Below are positions 34,937-47,251 of a DNA stretch of 64,000 nucleotides, one piece after another; positions within the stretch are counted from its first letter, which is position 1; every line of letters begins with the position of its first letter. Where the stretch lies: positions 20,522,822-20,586,821 of the forward strand of contig CM025851.1 in assembly GCA_003952965.2 (NCBI GenBank), written 5' to 3'. This DNA is from Morella rubra. Taxonomy: Eukaryota > Streptophyta > Magnoliopsida > Fagales > Myricaceae. Both the position numbers and the translations under genes were made by a program. The notes under the pieces were generated by a model. The model had not been told where the DNA came from, searched no databases, and saw only the letters and a list, made by a program, of their open reading frames with translations.

Positions 34937-36165
34937 ATAGTCTCTGCTACTTCCAAAGATACTAAAGTTTCTGTTTAGCATTCATTCAGCCTGATATGCA
35001 TTTATAGCAGGCTTTAGAGACTAGTTTTTACATGTAGGAAGGAGATGTAGTTCTTGTTTCCACAGAAGTGGCAGTCGCAGGTAGTGCTGAATTGTCCCAA
35101 AAATTCCTGGGAATTGATTGCATGTTCCCTGTACTACCTGTTGGTCTAGCCAATCCAATCATATGTAATTTTGTGTGGGGAATAGGTCATAGTTCTCTTT
35201 GCTTAAAAGGCTGCTTCGTTTTTTATGAAGCTCATCCTTTTAAGTTTGTATATGTTTAACCCTGGAATCCAATGTTGTATTCTAGTTTAGTTGTATAGTT
35301 TGCTTTTAGATGTACATTAATTCGAGAGAACCTGAAGTTTGATTTGTTGCTGTAAATATCCTGAAACTCTTTTATGGTTAATTTTTAGCATCACAGCAAT
35401 TAGCATTTACCATCCATTCTCTGCCTTTCCCAAACCCCATGGGTTGGAATTCACCATATTATGTCAACACGTGGTGTCCTGCATTGGAAGTGTGGTGGAA
35501 CCTTTCAGGGGTTCACCGTCTTATTTGTTTAACTTCTGGAGAACATTAAAAGCCTCTTCTTAAGATGGACGTTACTCGGGTAAACAATGTTCTACAAATA
35601 CTCCCTAGGATTTGAAACTTCGAAAACAAAGCAATTTTATTAAAAATTGAAAGCTCATACATAAATGGGAAAACTGTAGGTTTTATTTTATTTTATTTTA
35701 TTTTTCTGTGTGGGAAAACTATAGGTTACCTATTCAAGCTATTACTTCATTTGCAATGTTTTTAACAGGATACCATATTTGACAATTAACCTTCGTCGAA
35801 CTTGCAACTTTTTTTTTTAAGTTATCCCTAAATTGCAATCTAACTGTCGAGATTTTGTCAAATGTTATTCAGAAAAGAAAAAAATTATTTCAATGGTTAC
35901 ATCTTAACTGAAAGGAGTGAGCTGAAAAAAAATTGGTAGTTTGAAACGGTCAATTGCCAATGATGGTATTTTGAAAGCCTCATTGCAAACGGAGTGTTAT
36001 TAGGCTTAAAAAGTGTAATTTTTCCTACATAAATAAATGCTTAGTGGACTTACCTTCGTTAGGTATCTCAACTAAAAGAAAACCAAGTATTAATTTGTCC
36101 CCTTCAGGTATGTTAGATGAGGATCTTTCGTTCGAATTGGATGGTTTAATTAGAAACAAATATAG
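34937..36165 (+). other. 3' UTR and downstream flank of the myosin gene
   Basis: No further coding sequence is supported. T-rich and TGTA-containing stretches around 35270-35360 could hold the polyadenylation site, but no strong AATAAA decides it. AT-rich repeats fill the rest up to the retrotransposon. Confidence 0.45.
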
Positions 36166-37656
36166 TGAAAGTCTAAATAACAACCCAAGAGGGGGGTGAA
36201 TTAGGTTTATCAAAAACTTAGTCATTTTTCGATAAAAACTCGGATTTGAAAAATACCCCTTTTTAACAATAAAAAATATAGATTTAAATGTGTATAATGC
36301 TAAGCAAAATATAAGCAATAATGATAAAAGCATAAAGCACCACAAATATGAATATGTAACAAAAAATAAGAGAGATAGAGTTATAGAGACAACACCACAA
36401 TTTTAGGTGGTTCGGCCAACACTTGCCTACGTCCACCCCAAGGCTATTGACTTCCTTCACTATTCTCCAAATAGCAAATACACCTTAGCTTCCCGGGTGC
36501 TAAGGAACCTTTACAAAGCGTTTTTCGAGCTCACGCTTCAACTCTCTCACAAATCCCAAAACCTAAGGGATTTCTTCTACTCTCACAAGTAGGACCAAGT
36601 GTTTTCCCAACACTCAAATGTTTTACAATAGATGGGTACAATGAAGAATGGCTCTTAAGCCGAATATGCAAGTGGAAAGCTCACAACGTGTGGAATGACT
36701 TTCTAAGCCCAATCAGCAAGTGAAAAGCTCAATAGAATCCAAGAAGACAAGATTGTTGAATGAAAGCTAAAGTTTGGAAGGTGTGAACACAAGCCTTTTT
36801 GGTAGGTGAGTTCTTCTCTCTTCTTCAAAGCACTTTCTCTCTCTAGAAGTTAGGGCAAGAGTAATAGCAAGTGTGTTGTCTCTTCTTCAAGAAATCTCTC
36901 TCTTTGGAGGCTAGGTCCTCAATGAAGAGCAAGAGGAGAAGATTCAACAATGAAAGCTTTTGTCTTGAACGAATCAGCAAGTGAGTTCTTTGGATCTAAC
37001 TTTCTCTCTCTTTGGAAGGATAGATTTTGAATGATGATGCAAATCCTTGCTTTCTCTCTCTATCTCATTCTATATATAGTCCTCTAGGCTTCAAGGGTCT
37101 TCAAGTATCTTTATTGTACCGTTGGAGGGGTTTAAAAGTCATTTTAGAACCATTTTGGATGATCTGGCATCGTTCCAGGATTTCTGCAAATTCGTACTAT
37201 GTGTCAACACATTGTCTTCATGTGTCGACACTTTAAACTTAGTCTGAAATTTTGCTCTCGAGAGACAGTGCAATGTGTCGACACTTGCTTCAATGTGTCG
37301 ACACATTGAATACTTAGTCTAAAATTTTGCTCTCGGGAGATAGTGCAATGTGTCGACACTATCACTCAATGTGTCGACACTTATAAGTGCTGGAGAGAAA
37401 AATTAGCATCTTGAAAGTGTCCAATCCATTCCAACACTTCTTTAAACACCTACAATATGAAAAATTGATCTTATCAACTTGTGTAATGGTGTTCAAGTCC
37501 ACTTAGAAATATTTTAGAGAGATAACCTCAATATTTGAAATAAATCCTTTAAAAAAGTGGATTGACAATGTAAAATCTAAAATCCTTCAAAACTTAGAAT
37601 TTTTGTTATCATCAAAATCAATTATGGATTGTTTGCAAAACAACCTTGGGCTAACA
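36166..37656 (-). repeat. 3' LTR (left copy, 1491 bp)
   Basis: It matches 44049-45453 over its whole length. On the plus strand it runs from TGAAAGTCTAAATAAC to CCTTGGGCTAACA. It carries five exact GTGTCGACAC-type palindromes (about 37221-37380), more than the other LTR, which accounts for part of its extra length. Confidence 0.93.
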
Positions 37657-37675
37657 ATCTCCCCCTTTTTGGTGA
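37657..37675 (-). other. Polypurine tract next to the 3' LTR
   Basis: On the minus strand the bases AAAAAGGGGGAGAT immediately precede the 3' LTR. They would prime plus-strand DNA synthesis. A similar motif (AAAGGGGGAGAAG) occurs again around 38166-38178; multiplied polypurine-like motifs have been described for Sireviruses. Confidence 0.8.
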
Positions 37676-38099
37676 TGACAAAAACCATTTTAAAAACAAC
37701 AATTTGCTAACAAATGGAAAAGCTCCCCTGATAACAAGCAGGAGTTTTTCATGATAGTTTTAGCAAAAAGGACTTTGAGATTTTACAAAAATTTTGCAAA
37801 AGTTTCCTTTGTAAATGGAGGTTTCCCAAAATTTAAAAACAAGTAAGAACACTTCTATAAGCTTTCTCCAAACTCCCCAAACTTCCAAAAAACCAACAGA
37901 ACACAAGACTTCATATATTAAGGATTGAGAGTTAGGAATTATTACCGGTATAGCAAGTCTCAAGTTTTCACAATGAAGTGCAAAGAGATAAGCACTTCTC
38001 AATTCCCTTATCACTATTAGATAATCAACAGATATGAGCATAATCAAGTAATCCAATAGAGACATATAAATACTAGAGATAATCATTAGATAAAACAAG

Positions 38100-39720
38100 T
38101 CAAGTTTTCAGCCAACAAAATATATATAAACATAGAGAGGACAAAATAAGATTAATCACTTTAACTTCTCCCCCTTTGGCATCATCAAAAAAAGAATAAG
38201 GGGAGGTCAAGGGCAGTTGGCTAGATAGGTGGAGTCTTTGAGTGTAGGTGAAAGGTTTGGATTTCTTGATAAGAGGAGGATACTCAATCTCAAAATTCTT
38301 TAGCCATTCCATCCAAGTTGTGGAGAACCAATACGACCACTTCATCACACGAGGACGAAGATTTATATCAGCCTTCATATGCACTTGTGGCCTTTATAAC
38401 ACCCTCAGCTAATGATTTCACAAAATCATGAAGCTCAGCAGAAATAGTGGTGAACTCATCAATAGTATTCTGAATCACATTACTAGCCACATGGATGTTG
38501 TTGCTGACTTGATGTCTTCGAACCCTGTCTTCATGCTAGTGGTCATCTCCTCCATATTCTTATGCAATCTCTTCTATTTTTCTTTTATCTCAGCCATGGA
38601 AGCTTCAAGTGAACTAAACCGAGGCTCATGAGAACGAGCAATAGGTCTTCTTGAGGATGAGCCAATCAGGAGAGAAGGAAAAGAGATAAGAGTGTTCACC
38701 CATAAGAGTCCTAGTGCCAGAAGGAGCTCTTTCAGTGTCAGCTTCTTCCTCATCTTCACTCTCTTCTTCATACCCAGAACCACTTTCACTACCTCTCTGA
38801 GGTGTTAGCACACCTTTCTTCACCCATTCTCCATCCTCATATTGCATAAAACCCATCAGGCGAAGGGTTTTCTTGTTATACATTACAAATATCTCCAAGA
38901 ATATAATGTATTCAAATTTTCCAGTCCTTGGCAAGATAATATTACAGACCATATGATGCAATAATCTTCTATGGCCCATCAATTCAATTGCAGTGGGTCT
39001 AACTATCTCATTTAGGGCTGGATTATCCAACACAACTCTAAGAATATCAAGAGTCTCTACCTCAGACATACCCGTCCAACCATAAGCAACAAAGAATTTA
39101 TTTCCACCATTTGGGGCAGAGACCAAGGAAATAAGGGTGGTAACAGACATGTCTAATTGCTTCCCATTCACATAACTGGTGGCATCCTCAGACTTAGAAT
39201 ATTGAAAATTAGCATAAACCAACTCCACCAAATAAACATAACAATCAACTTTCAGTTTCACAAGCATACCCCATCCTTGAAACTCAAACATCTCTTCGAA
39301 ACCAAAACCACTTTCACTAAACCATTCAAAATCAGCCCAACGACCAGCCATTACTTTCCTATTTCAAAAATCTTACACAAAACGATTCTTGCAAAGCCCT
39401 GACCTGTAAATGTAGGCCTATGGAATAGGAGCGGTATCCTCGGTGCTATTCCCTTTCTTTCGTGCCGGTGAATTGTCAGAGGATGGTGTCTGGCGAGAGA
39501 GACGCTTGGAGCGGCTGGAAGACATCATGACAATAGCTGGGAGAGGAGATAGGAGGCTGTCGGCGGTGGATTTTTCGTAGAAGGTAGTGGGTAAATGGAA
39601 TCTGTGAGAGAGAGAGAGAGAAAGAGAGATTCGCGCCATTTGGGAGAGGAAATGGGTTCTGCGAAATGGGGAAAAGTAAAAATGTCGACCCCTTTGCCCT
39701 AAAGAGTATAAATGTTTCAT
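38100..39720 (-). pseudogene. Extra ORF downstream of pol (retroelement accessory protein remnant)
   Basis: Minus-strand blocks at 39720-39418, 39351-38626 and 38384-38100 form a broken coding region between pol and the 3' LTR. The first has a basic Ser/Arg-rich start (SSSRSKRLSRQTPSSD). The second (241 aa) begins with WADFEWFSESGFGFEEMF, resembles the putative plant transposon protein domain found in such elements, and ends in an acidic tract. A frameshift near 39360-39418 separates them. In Sireviruses this position is often called the envelope-like ORF, but its function is unproven. I see no convincing membrane anchor. Confidence 0.6.
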
Positions 39721-40099
39721 GCGTACCCCTATTTCAAAAACAATAAACCCAAAACATGAGTCGACACATTGCCTCTATGTGTCGATACATTGAACATGCC
39801 CTAGAACATAGTTTAAAAAAGGCTCTCGGGAGGGAGTCTCATGTGTCGACACATGAATGTATGGTGTCGACACATACTTTTCTAGTGAAAATAGCCAAGA
39901 AAAACCATAAGTGTTGACACTTGTTTTACCAAGTGTTGACACATAGCACGCAAAAAGAGTACATACAAAGTTTTCACAAGGAACAAGTATGATTTTTAAA
40001 GGAAAACACACAGAGAGCAATTTAAACACATATCAGAATATGTCCAATGCAACATTAACACAATTTATATCACAAATCAAGTAAATATCATTAATCTAA

Positions 40100-43000
40100 T
40101 CCAAAGGAAATCATTCCAATTTCTTGGTAAATAAAGCAAAATCTATTCTCATTAAGGGGTTTTGTGAAAATATTCGCCAATAAGATATCCGAAAATTCTT
40201 TTAACTGCGAGTAGATGAGATACCTTAGGACAAGATTGAAATCTAGCACACATGCATACACTAAACATTATATCAGGTTTACTCGCAGTAAGGTAAAGAA
40301 AAGATCCAATCATACCTCGATACCTTGTGTGATCAACGTCTTTACCTTTTTCATCATTTTCTATTTTGCTTGATGACTCATTGGTGTACCTATCGGTTTT
40401 GAGTTGTCCATCCCAAATCTTTTGAGTAGGTCTCTTGTGTATTTGGCTTGGTTTATAAAGATGCCCTCATGATTTTGTTTAATCTGAAGTCCGAAAGTAA
40501 TTCAACTCTCCCATGAGGTTCATCTCGAATTCACCTTTCATAACTTTGGAACATTCTTCACAAGAGACTCATTAGTAGAACAAAAAATGATATGATCAAC
40601 ATATATTTTAACGATAAGCAATTCATTTTCCTTTTCCTTAGTAAAGAGAGTGGTATCGATCATACCTCGTGAAAATCCATTTTCAATAAGGAACTCAACA
40701 GTCCATACCATGCTCGAGGTGCTTGCTTCAAGCCATATAGTGCTTTTGTGAGCTTGAACACATGGTGTGGTAGCTTTTCATCTAGAAATTCAGGAGTTGT
40801 TCTACACACACTTCCTCAGAAAGAGAACCATTAAAAATGCACATTTCACATCCATTTGAAATTATTAAAACATGCAAAGGCAAACAACATGCAAAAGGAT
40901 TTTAATCTAGCAACAGGTGCGATGGTCTCATCAAATCGATTCCCTCTTCTTGATTATAACCTTGGGCTACCAACTTTGCCTTGTTCCTTACCACATCCCA
41001 GATTCATCCATTTTGTTTCGAAAAACCCATTTAGTACTAATAACTAGATGATCTTCGGGTCTAGGAACTAAATGTCATACCAGATTTTTCTCAAACTGTT
41101 TTAGTTCATCCTCCATGGCATGGATCCAACTTTTATCATCTTTTGTCTCATAAATATTCTAGTTTGAGAAAGTAAGGCAAAATTACTAGCTTGATTATAA
41201 GAAGAGCGAGTTCTTACACCTTTCTCCACATTACCAATGACTTGATCAATATGATGATTTCTGACAAACTTCCAAGCCTTTGGTAGATCGTTGTTGATTT
41301 AAGGTGTTTCCTTTTCAAGATCTACAATATTATTGTCATCTCTTCTCATAGAAATGTTAGATTCATCAAATACTACATGAACAGATTCTTCAACAACTAG
41401 AGTATGTTTATTGAAAATACGATTGGCTTTTCTAGAAGTTGAATAACCAAGAAAGATACATTCATCTGCTTTTGCATCAAGCTTACCCAAATTGTCCTTG
41501 TTGTTGTTGAGCATAAAGAATTGCATCCGAAACATGAAAATAACTAATGTTGGGTTTTCTATCATTCCATAGCTCATAAGGAGTTTTCTTAAGAATATGT
41601 CTAATCATGCAACGGTTCATAACGTGACAACTTGTACTAATGACTTCAGCCCATAAGTAATCAGGCAAGTTGTTTTCACATAGCAAGGTTTTATCCATCT
41701 CTTCAAGAGTCCTATTCTTCCTCTCTATAACATCATTTTGTTGAGGAGTTCTAGGAGCCAAGAAGTTATGGTTAATACAATTTTAACCACAAAACTTTTC
41801 AAAGAAAGAATTTTCAAATTCTTTTTCCATATCACTCCTTATACTAGAAATAGCAAAACATTTTTCATTTTGAATTCACTTGCTAAGTTTTTCAAAAGCA
41901 TGAAAAGCCTCATCTTTATGAGCTAGGAATAGAACCCATGTGGAATCTACTGAAATCATCAACAACAACAAAGCCATAATTTGCCACCCAAACTCAGCAT
42001 TCGGGTTGGACCAAATAAGTCCATGTGTAGAAGTTGAAGTGGCCTAGAAGTGGACATCACATTTTTGGGCTTAAAAGAGGTTTTGGTTTGTTTGCCTTTT
42101 TGACAAGCTGCACAAATTTCTTTTTCAAAAGTAAGGTTAGGCAAACCCGAAACAAGATTCTTTTTGGCTAGTTTTGAAATCAAGTCCATGCTTGCATGAG
42201 CAAGCCTTCTATGCCACAACCAACTATCCTTGTCATTAGAGATGAAAGACATTTTATATTTTTGAAGAAATGCTCTCTAAATGAACAATGTACACATTTT
42301 CAAATCTATGTCCAACAAACAAGGCTTTCTTATTTTCAATGTTTTCAAAAATACATATTGATTATTCAAATATGACTTGGTTTCCCTTATCACATACTTG
42401 ACTTATGCTCAATAAGTTATGCTTCAAACAATCAATAAATATAATATGTTCAATAGTAGGATTATGAGACATACCGACATTTCCAAAACCAATAATCATT
42501 CCTTTATCAATATCACCAAATGTAATCGATCCCTTTTCTTTTGGGCTAAGAGATTTGAACCAACTCTTATCCCCTGTCATGTGCTTGGAGCATCCACTAT
42601 CAAGAACCCAATGTTCCTTGACTTCGATTGACTTCAAGCACTCCTACAAAAAGAATCATGTCTTGCCTTTTGGTACCCAAATCCTTTTGGGTCCTTTGGT
42701 GTTAGAATTAATTTCTTTCATCCTGTCCTTTCGAATCCACACAAATTTAATGCCACTAGAAGATTTCTTTCTAGATGGACAAGCATGTGATATATGACCA
42801 GATTTACCAACAAAGTTGCACAATGTAAATGATGGAGATGATTTTGTGATCATATAAGAGTAAGATTTTTGATCATTGAAAGAATCATATCCAATGCCAC
42901 TTTTGTTGAAGCAACACCTTTGAGAGCCAAGAAGAATGTCAAGGTTTGTCTTTCCTTGAGTAAACCTTGCAAGATCATTTGTAAGAGAGTCAACTTTCAC

Positions 43001-43114
43001 TTTCAAGGTGTCATTTTCAACAATCAAAATATTTGACTCACTTTGCAAAGGTTTTTCATTTTCTTTTGTTGTCCTTGCAAGATTATCTCTAAGAGATATG
43101 ACTTGACTTTTCAA
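40100..43114 (-). pseudogene. Degenerate Copia pol region
   Basis: The order on the minus strand is as follows. A zinc knuckle near 42790 reads CNFVGKSGHISHAC, so its second cysteine is replaced. The protease active site DSGCSKHMTG is near 42605. The integrase HHCC region is at 42252-41959 (LWHRRLAH and CAACQKG). Integrase continues at 41761-41483, then come reverse transcriptase blocks from about 41100 to 40190. The reverse transcriptase catalytic box is IYVDH rather than YVDD (40592-40606). RNase H is almost entirely deleted: sequence jumps near 40185 from the AVKRI region to the terminal FTKPL-like end. Several stops and frameshifts are present. Confidence 0.85.
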
Positions 43115-43182
43115 AGTATCATTCTTTTTTGCAATACTTTCAAAATTCTTTTTGAGAGAACAATATTTTGAAAATATTCTTT

Positions 43183-44013
43183 TTAGTCAACGTATTGTTC
43201 ATCAAACGCATCTTGCAATTCATCAAATGAGAAGGAATAAATTAAAGAGTCTTGTACCTCATCTTCATCTTCCTTTGCCATGAAGCATAGGTTTGCAACT
43301 TCTTCATCACTAGAGCATGAGGCTTTCAAGGCAATGCCTCTTTTTCCTTTTCCTTCATCCTCATCTCCCTTTACTTGATTCATCTCATGTGTCATGAGAG
43401 ATCCCATGAGCTCATCCAAAGAAAGCTTTGTCAAGTCTTTGGCTTCTTGAATGGCGGTGACCTTGGGTTCCCAAGCTTTTGGTAGACACCTAAGGATCTT
43501 TCTCACCATTTCAACATTAGTATATTCTTTACCAAGAGATTTAAGACCATTTATAATATCGGTAAAGCGAGTAAACATAGATGAAATAGATTCATCGGAT
43601 TTCATCTTAAAAAGCTCATAACTATGAACAAGCATACTAATTTTGTTCTCTTAACTTGATTCGTACCTTCATGGGCCACTTGGAGTTTGTCCCAAATTTG
43701 TTTCGCGTATCACAACCGGAAACACGATTAAATTCATTTGAATCAAGTGCACAATACAACACATTCATAGCTTTAGAATTTAAAGACATAAGCTTAAGAT
43801 CAGCATCATCCCACTCTTTTTCATCTTTCAACTTACCTTCCTTGTCTCTAGGAAATTTAGGACCATTTGAGATAACTCTCCAAAGTTCATAGTTCACGGC
43901 TTGGATATAAATCCTCATCCTAGCTTTCCAATAGTTGTAGCAAGTCCATTGAACAAAGGTGGTCTATTTGTGGATTGACCTTCAGCTAAAGAGGTACTAA
44001 CAAGGGTTGTCAT
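43183..44013 (-). pseudogene. Degenerate Copia gag
   Basis: A start codon lies at 44013, about 35 bp inside the 5' LTR. The gag-type capsid region continues in blocks at 43918-43637 and 43635-43183 with DADLKLMSLNSKAMNVLYCA and FTRFTDIINGLKSLGKEY, typical of the plant Copia gag (UBN2-type) domain. Frameshifts near 43920 and 43636 break it. Confidence 0.85.
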
Positions 44014-44030
44014 AGATAAGAATATTAAAC

Positions 44031-44048
44031 CTCAGCTCTGATATCAAT
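44031..44048 (-). other. Primer binding site for initiator methionine tRNA
   Basis: Immediately inside the 5' LTR, the minus strand reads ATTGATATCAGAGCTGAG, which closely fits the usual TGGTATCAGAGC primer site of plant Copia elements. Confidence 0.85.
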
Positions 44049-45453
44049 TGAAAGTCTAAATAACAATCAAAGAGGGGGGGGGGTGAATTGGGTTTATAAA
44101 AAACTTAGTCCTTTTTCGATAAAAATCCAGATCTGAAAAATACCCCTTTTTAACAATAAAAAATGCAGATCTGAATGTGTATAATGCTAAGCAAAATATA
44201 AGCAATAATGATAAAGCATAAAGCACCACAAATATGAATATGGAACAAAAAATAAGAGAGATAGAGTTAGAGAGACAACACCGCAATTTTAGGTGGTTCG
44301 GCCAACACTTGCCTACGTCCACCCCCAAGGCTATTGACTTCCTTGGGCTTCCTTCACTATTCTCCAAATAGCAAATACACCTTAGCTTCCCGGGTGCTAA
44401 GGAACCTTTACAAAGCGTTTTTCGAGCTCACGCTTCAACTCTCTCACAAATCCCAAAACTAAGGGATTTCTTCTACTCTCACAAGTAGGACAAGTGTTTT
44501 CCCAACACTCAAATGTTTTACAATAGATGGGTACAATGAAGAATGGCTCACTAAGCTGAATATGCAAGTGGAAAGCTCACAACGTGTGGAATGGCTCTCT
44601 AAGCCAAATCAGCAAGTGAAAAGCTCAATAGAGTGCAAGAAGACAAGATTCTTGAATGAAAGCTAAAGTTTGGAAGGTGTGAGCACAAGCCTTTTTGGTT
44701 GGTGAGTTCTTCTCTCTTCTTCAAAGCATTTTCTCTCTCTAGAAGTTAGGGCAAGAGTAATAGCAAGTGTGTTGTCTCTTCTTAAAGAAATCTCTCTCTT
44801 TGGAGGCTAGGTCCTCAATGAAGAGCAAGAGGAGAAGATTGAACAATGAAAGCTTTTGTCTTGAACGAATCAGCAAGTGAGTTCTTTGGATCTAATTTTC
44901 TCTCTCTTTGGAAGGATAGATTTTGAATGATGATGCAAATCCTTGCTTTCTCTCTCTATCTCATTCTATATATAGTCCTCTAGGCTTCAAGGGTCTTCAA
45001 GTAGCTTTATTGTACCGTTGGAGGGGTTTAAAAGTCATTTTAGAACCATTTTGGATGATCTGGCGTCGTTCCAGGATTTCTGCAAATTCGCACCATGTGT
45101 CGACACTTTAAACTTAGTCTGAAATTTTGCTCTCAGGAGATAGTGCAATGTGTCGACACTTGTTTTTAATGTGTCGACACTTATAAGTGCTGGAGAGAAA
45201 AATCAGCATCTTGAAAGTGTCCAATCCATTCCAACTCTTTAAGCACCTACAATATGAAAAATTGATCTTATCAACTTGTGTAATGGTGTTCAAGTCCACT
45301 TAGAAATATTTTGGAGAGATAACGTCAATATTTGAAATAAATCCTTTAGAAAAGTGGATTGACAATGTAAAATCTAAAATCCTTCAAAACTTAGAATTTT
45401 TGTTATCATCAAAATCAATTATGGATTATTTGCAAAACAACCTTGGGCTAACA
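44049..45453 (-). repeat. 5' LTR (right copy, 1405 bp)
   Basis: It is near-identical to 36166-37656, with small indels and only three exact GTGTCGACAC-type palindromes (about 45096, 45150 and 45171). It has a G-run expansion at its inner edge. Confidence 0.93.
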
Positions 45454-45458
45454 TATAG

Positions 45459-47251
45459 TCCATGAACATATTTAATTTTGTTTGTATTAATTATAGGGCA
45501 CTTACAATATTCTATGTATGTTGTATTTCTCTCTCTCAATTTGATTAGGTAGTAAATTAAAGAGGATTTTTTTAATACTTGTTATAAATCTTATGATTAT
45601 GGATGACTATTTAACTTAAAAAAAAATTATGGATGATCATTAAGCTTCTAATCTTAAGTTTCCTTAACTCTTGATTTCAACAATACCTCTTGATTTTTCC
45701 CACCTGATTTTTCTCACCATTTATATACCTTTTTGCATTCCATGTATCTCATTATGACCCTATGCCCATATAAAGAGGTTTTAAGATGAGTTGTAGATAG
45801 AACAATAATACAAAAAAAATAATATATCATAATTCTTGAACTATTTCTCTCTTGTCTATTTTTATCTTGCTATGATTTTAAGATTCATATTATTATTTTC
45901 TCCTTAATTTTGTAACAATACTGAATCTCTTTTTTTTTTTTCTTTTTCTTTTTTGTAATCTCAAACAAGCATGATTGGTTCTGGCGACTTAAACGCACTA
46001 TGAGGTCTTTTTTTTTTTTGCAGCGAAAATTTTCACGCGAACAATCTGGCGAGACGGGGTTTGCCCTTACCCATTCAATTCAGTCTGTGTATATTGATAT
46101 TATTATTGGTAAATTAGACTCTTAGAGATATAAGGAAACCGTAAATGAATTTATTTGCTTCATGCACTAATAAAGATAAATTCGAATATCCTCATATTGA
46201 GCTATTCTTTCCGAGAGAGAATTATTTTTTGAAAAATTGAATCAGATAATAACGTAAAAGATCTCTCATAACATAAGAAATACTGTAGAGAGAGAAAAAT
46301 GTCTTATTGAACTTATAACCATTATGACTATTTTTTATTCTTAATATATTTATCACTATTATGTAAACTTTTTTAATTATGCGTTTCTTAACAAGGAAGT
46401 GCCTTTTTTTTTTGAAAAAAAAATAGCCGTTTCTCGAGTGATGCTTCATCAGATAAAAGTCTCCTGACCGAGAGAAACATTTTCATTTATTTCTCTCCAT
46501 TTAAAGAACATTCTATATTTACCATATAACTAACAACTCCAAAAGTACATAAAAAATTTGCTAAAGAAACGCAAGATCCCTTAAACATTTCGCCCCAATG
46601 GTTGGGTAGCAAAATAACGTTGCTTCTGTGAATCCTAAGAGAAGGAGGCTGCCGCAAAGCACGTACAGCCCCAAATAGCGGCATTTTCTTCTGAATTCCA
46701 AGATATCTTCGTTTTCTGTTCCTCTAGAAAGAGCGAAAATACAATTCACAAAGTCTCGATTTTTTTATCAGGTCGCCTTAAACTCGCCTACCGGCGTGAA
46801 AAGCTGTTAGCTAGGCATCATCAATAGGTAGCCATGTAGCATTCTTGTCAGTAAGATTTACATCAAAATTCTGTCAAGTAATATTTGAAAACCGTACAAA
46901 GTCGCAACCCAACTAGCTTCTCAGTCACTTTGGTTCCATGTCTACTCGTTTCACATCATATACTAGGAGCTCGCTTTGTTGCCAGGTAAATCACATTTGT
47001 TCCCAAGATTATCTCAAGTCTGAGCCACTTCTTCTGTCTTGCTTCTTTAGAGCCATAATCTCAGTGCAATATTCACGACACCATTGAATGCGTGCCATGT
47101 CCATCGTGTATTCTTCTCCTCAAAAAGATATAAAGAGACAAGATATCTCCAACTTCCAAATTGATTTCAGATAGGCTGACAAAGAGCAAACTGTGCAAGA
47201 AATCCAACCCATCTAATACTGGCAGGGTGGCAAGAGGCTCCATGAATCACG
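45459..47251. other. Intergenic region and 3' flank of the OXS3-like gene
   Basis: AT-rich sequence without a supported gene. The part nearest 47251, which is downstream on the minus strand, should hold the 3' UTR of the OXS3-like gene. Small open frames at 46487-46749 have no recognisable features. Confidence 0.4.

Larger units (their letters stand above)
36166..45453 (-). mobile_element. Full-length Copia LTR retrotransposon, Sirevirus-like, minus strand
   Basis: Two LTRs of 1.4-1.5 kb, beginning TG and ending CA, flank an internal region of 6.4 kb. The 5-bp target duplication TATAG is perfect (36161-36165 and 45454-45458). Read on the minus strand, the order is 5' LTR, primer binding site, gag, protease, integrase, reverse transcriptase, a remnant of RNase H, an extra ORF, a polypurine tract and the 3' LTR. 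Integrase before reverse transcriptase defines Copia. Long LTRs, the extra ORF after pol, a duplicated polypurine-like motif and LTR palindromes point to the Sirevirus (Maximus/SIRE) lineage. Frameshifts, stops and an internal deletion make this copy defective. Confidence 0.92.

Noticed and set aside
46487-46749. Minus-strand frames of 62-65 codons with a hydrophobic stretch
   Set aside because: Too short, not conserved in any family I know, and lying where the 3' flank of the OXS3-like gene is expected.
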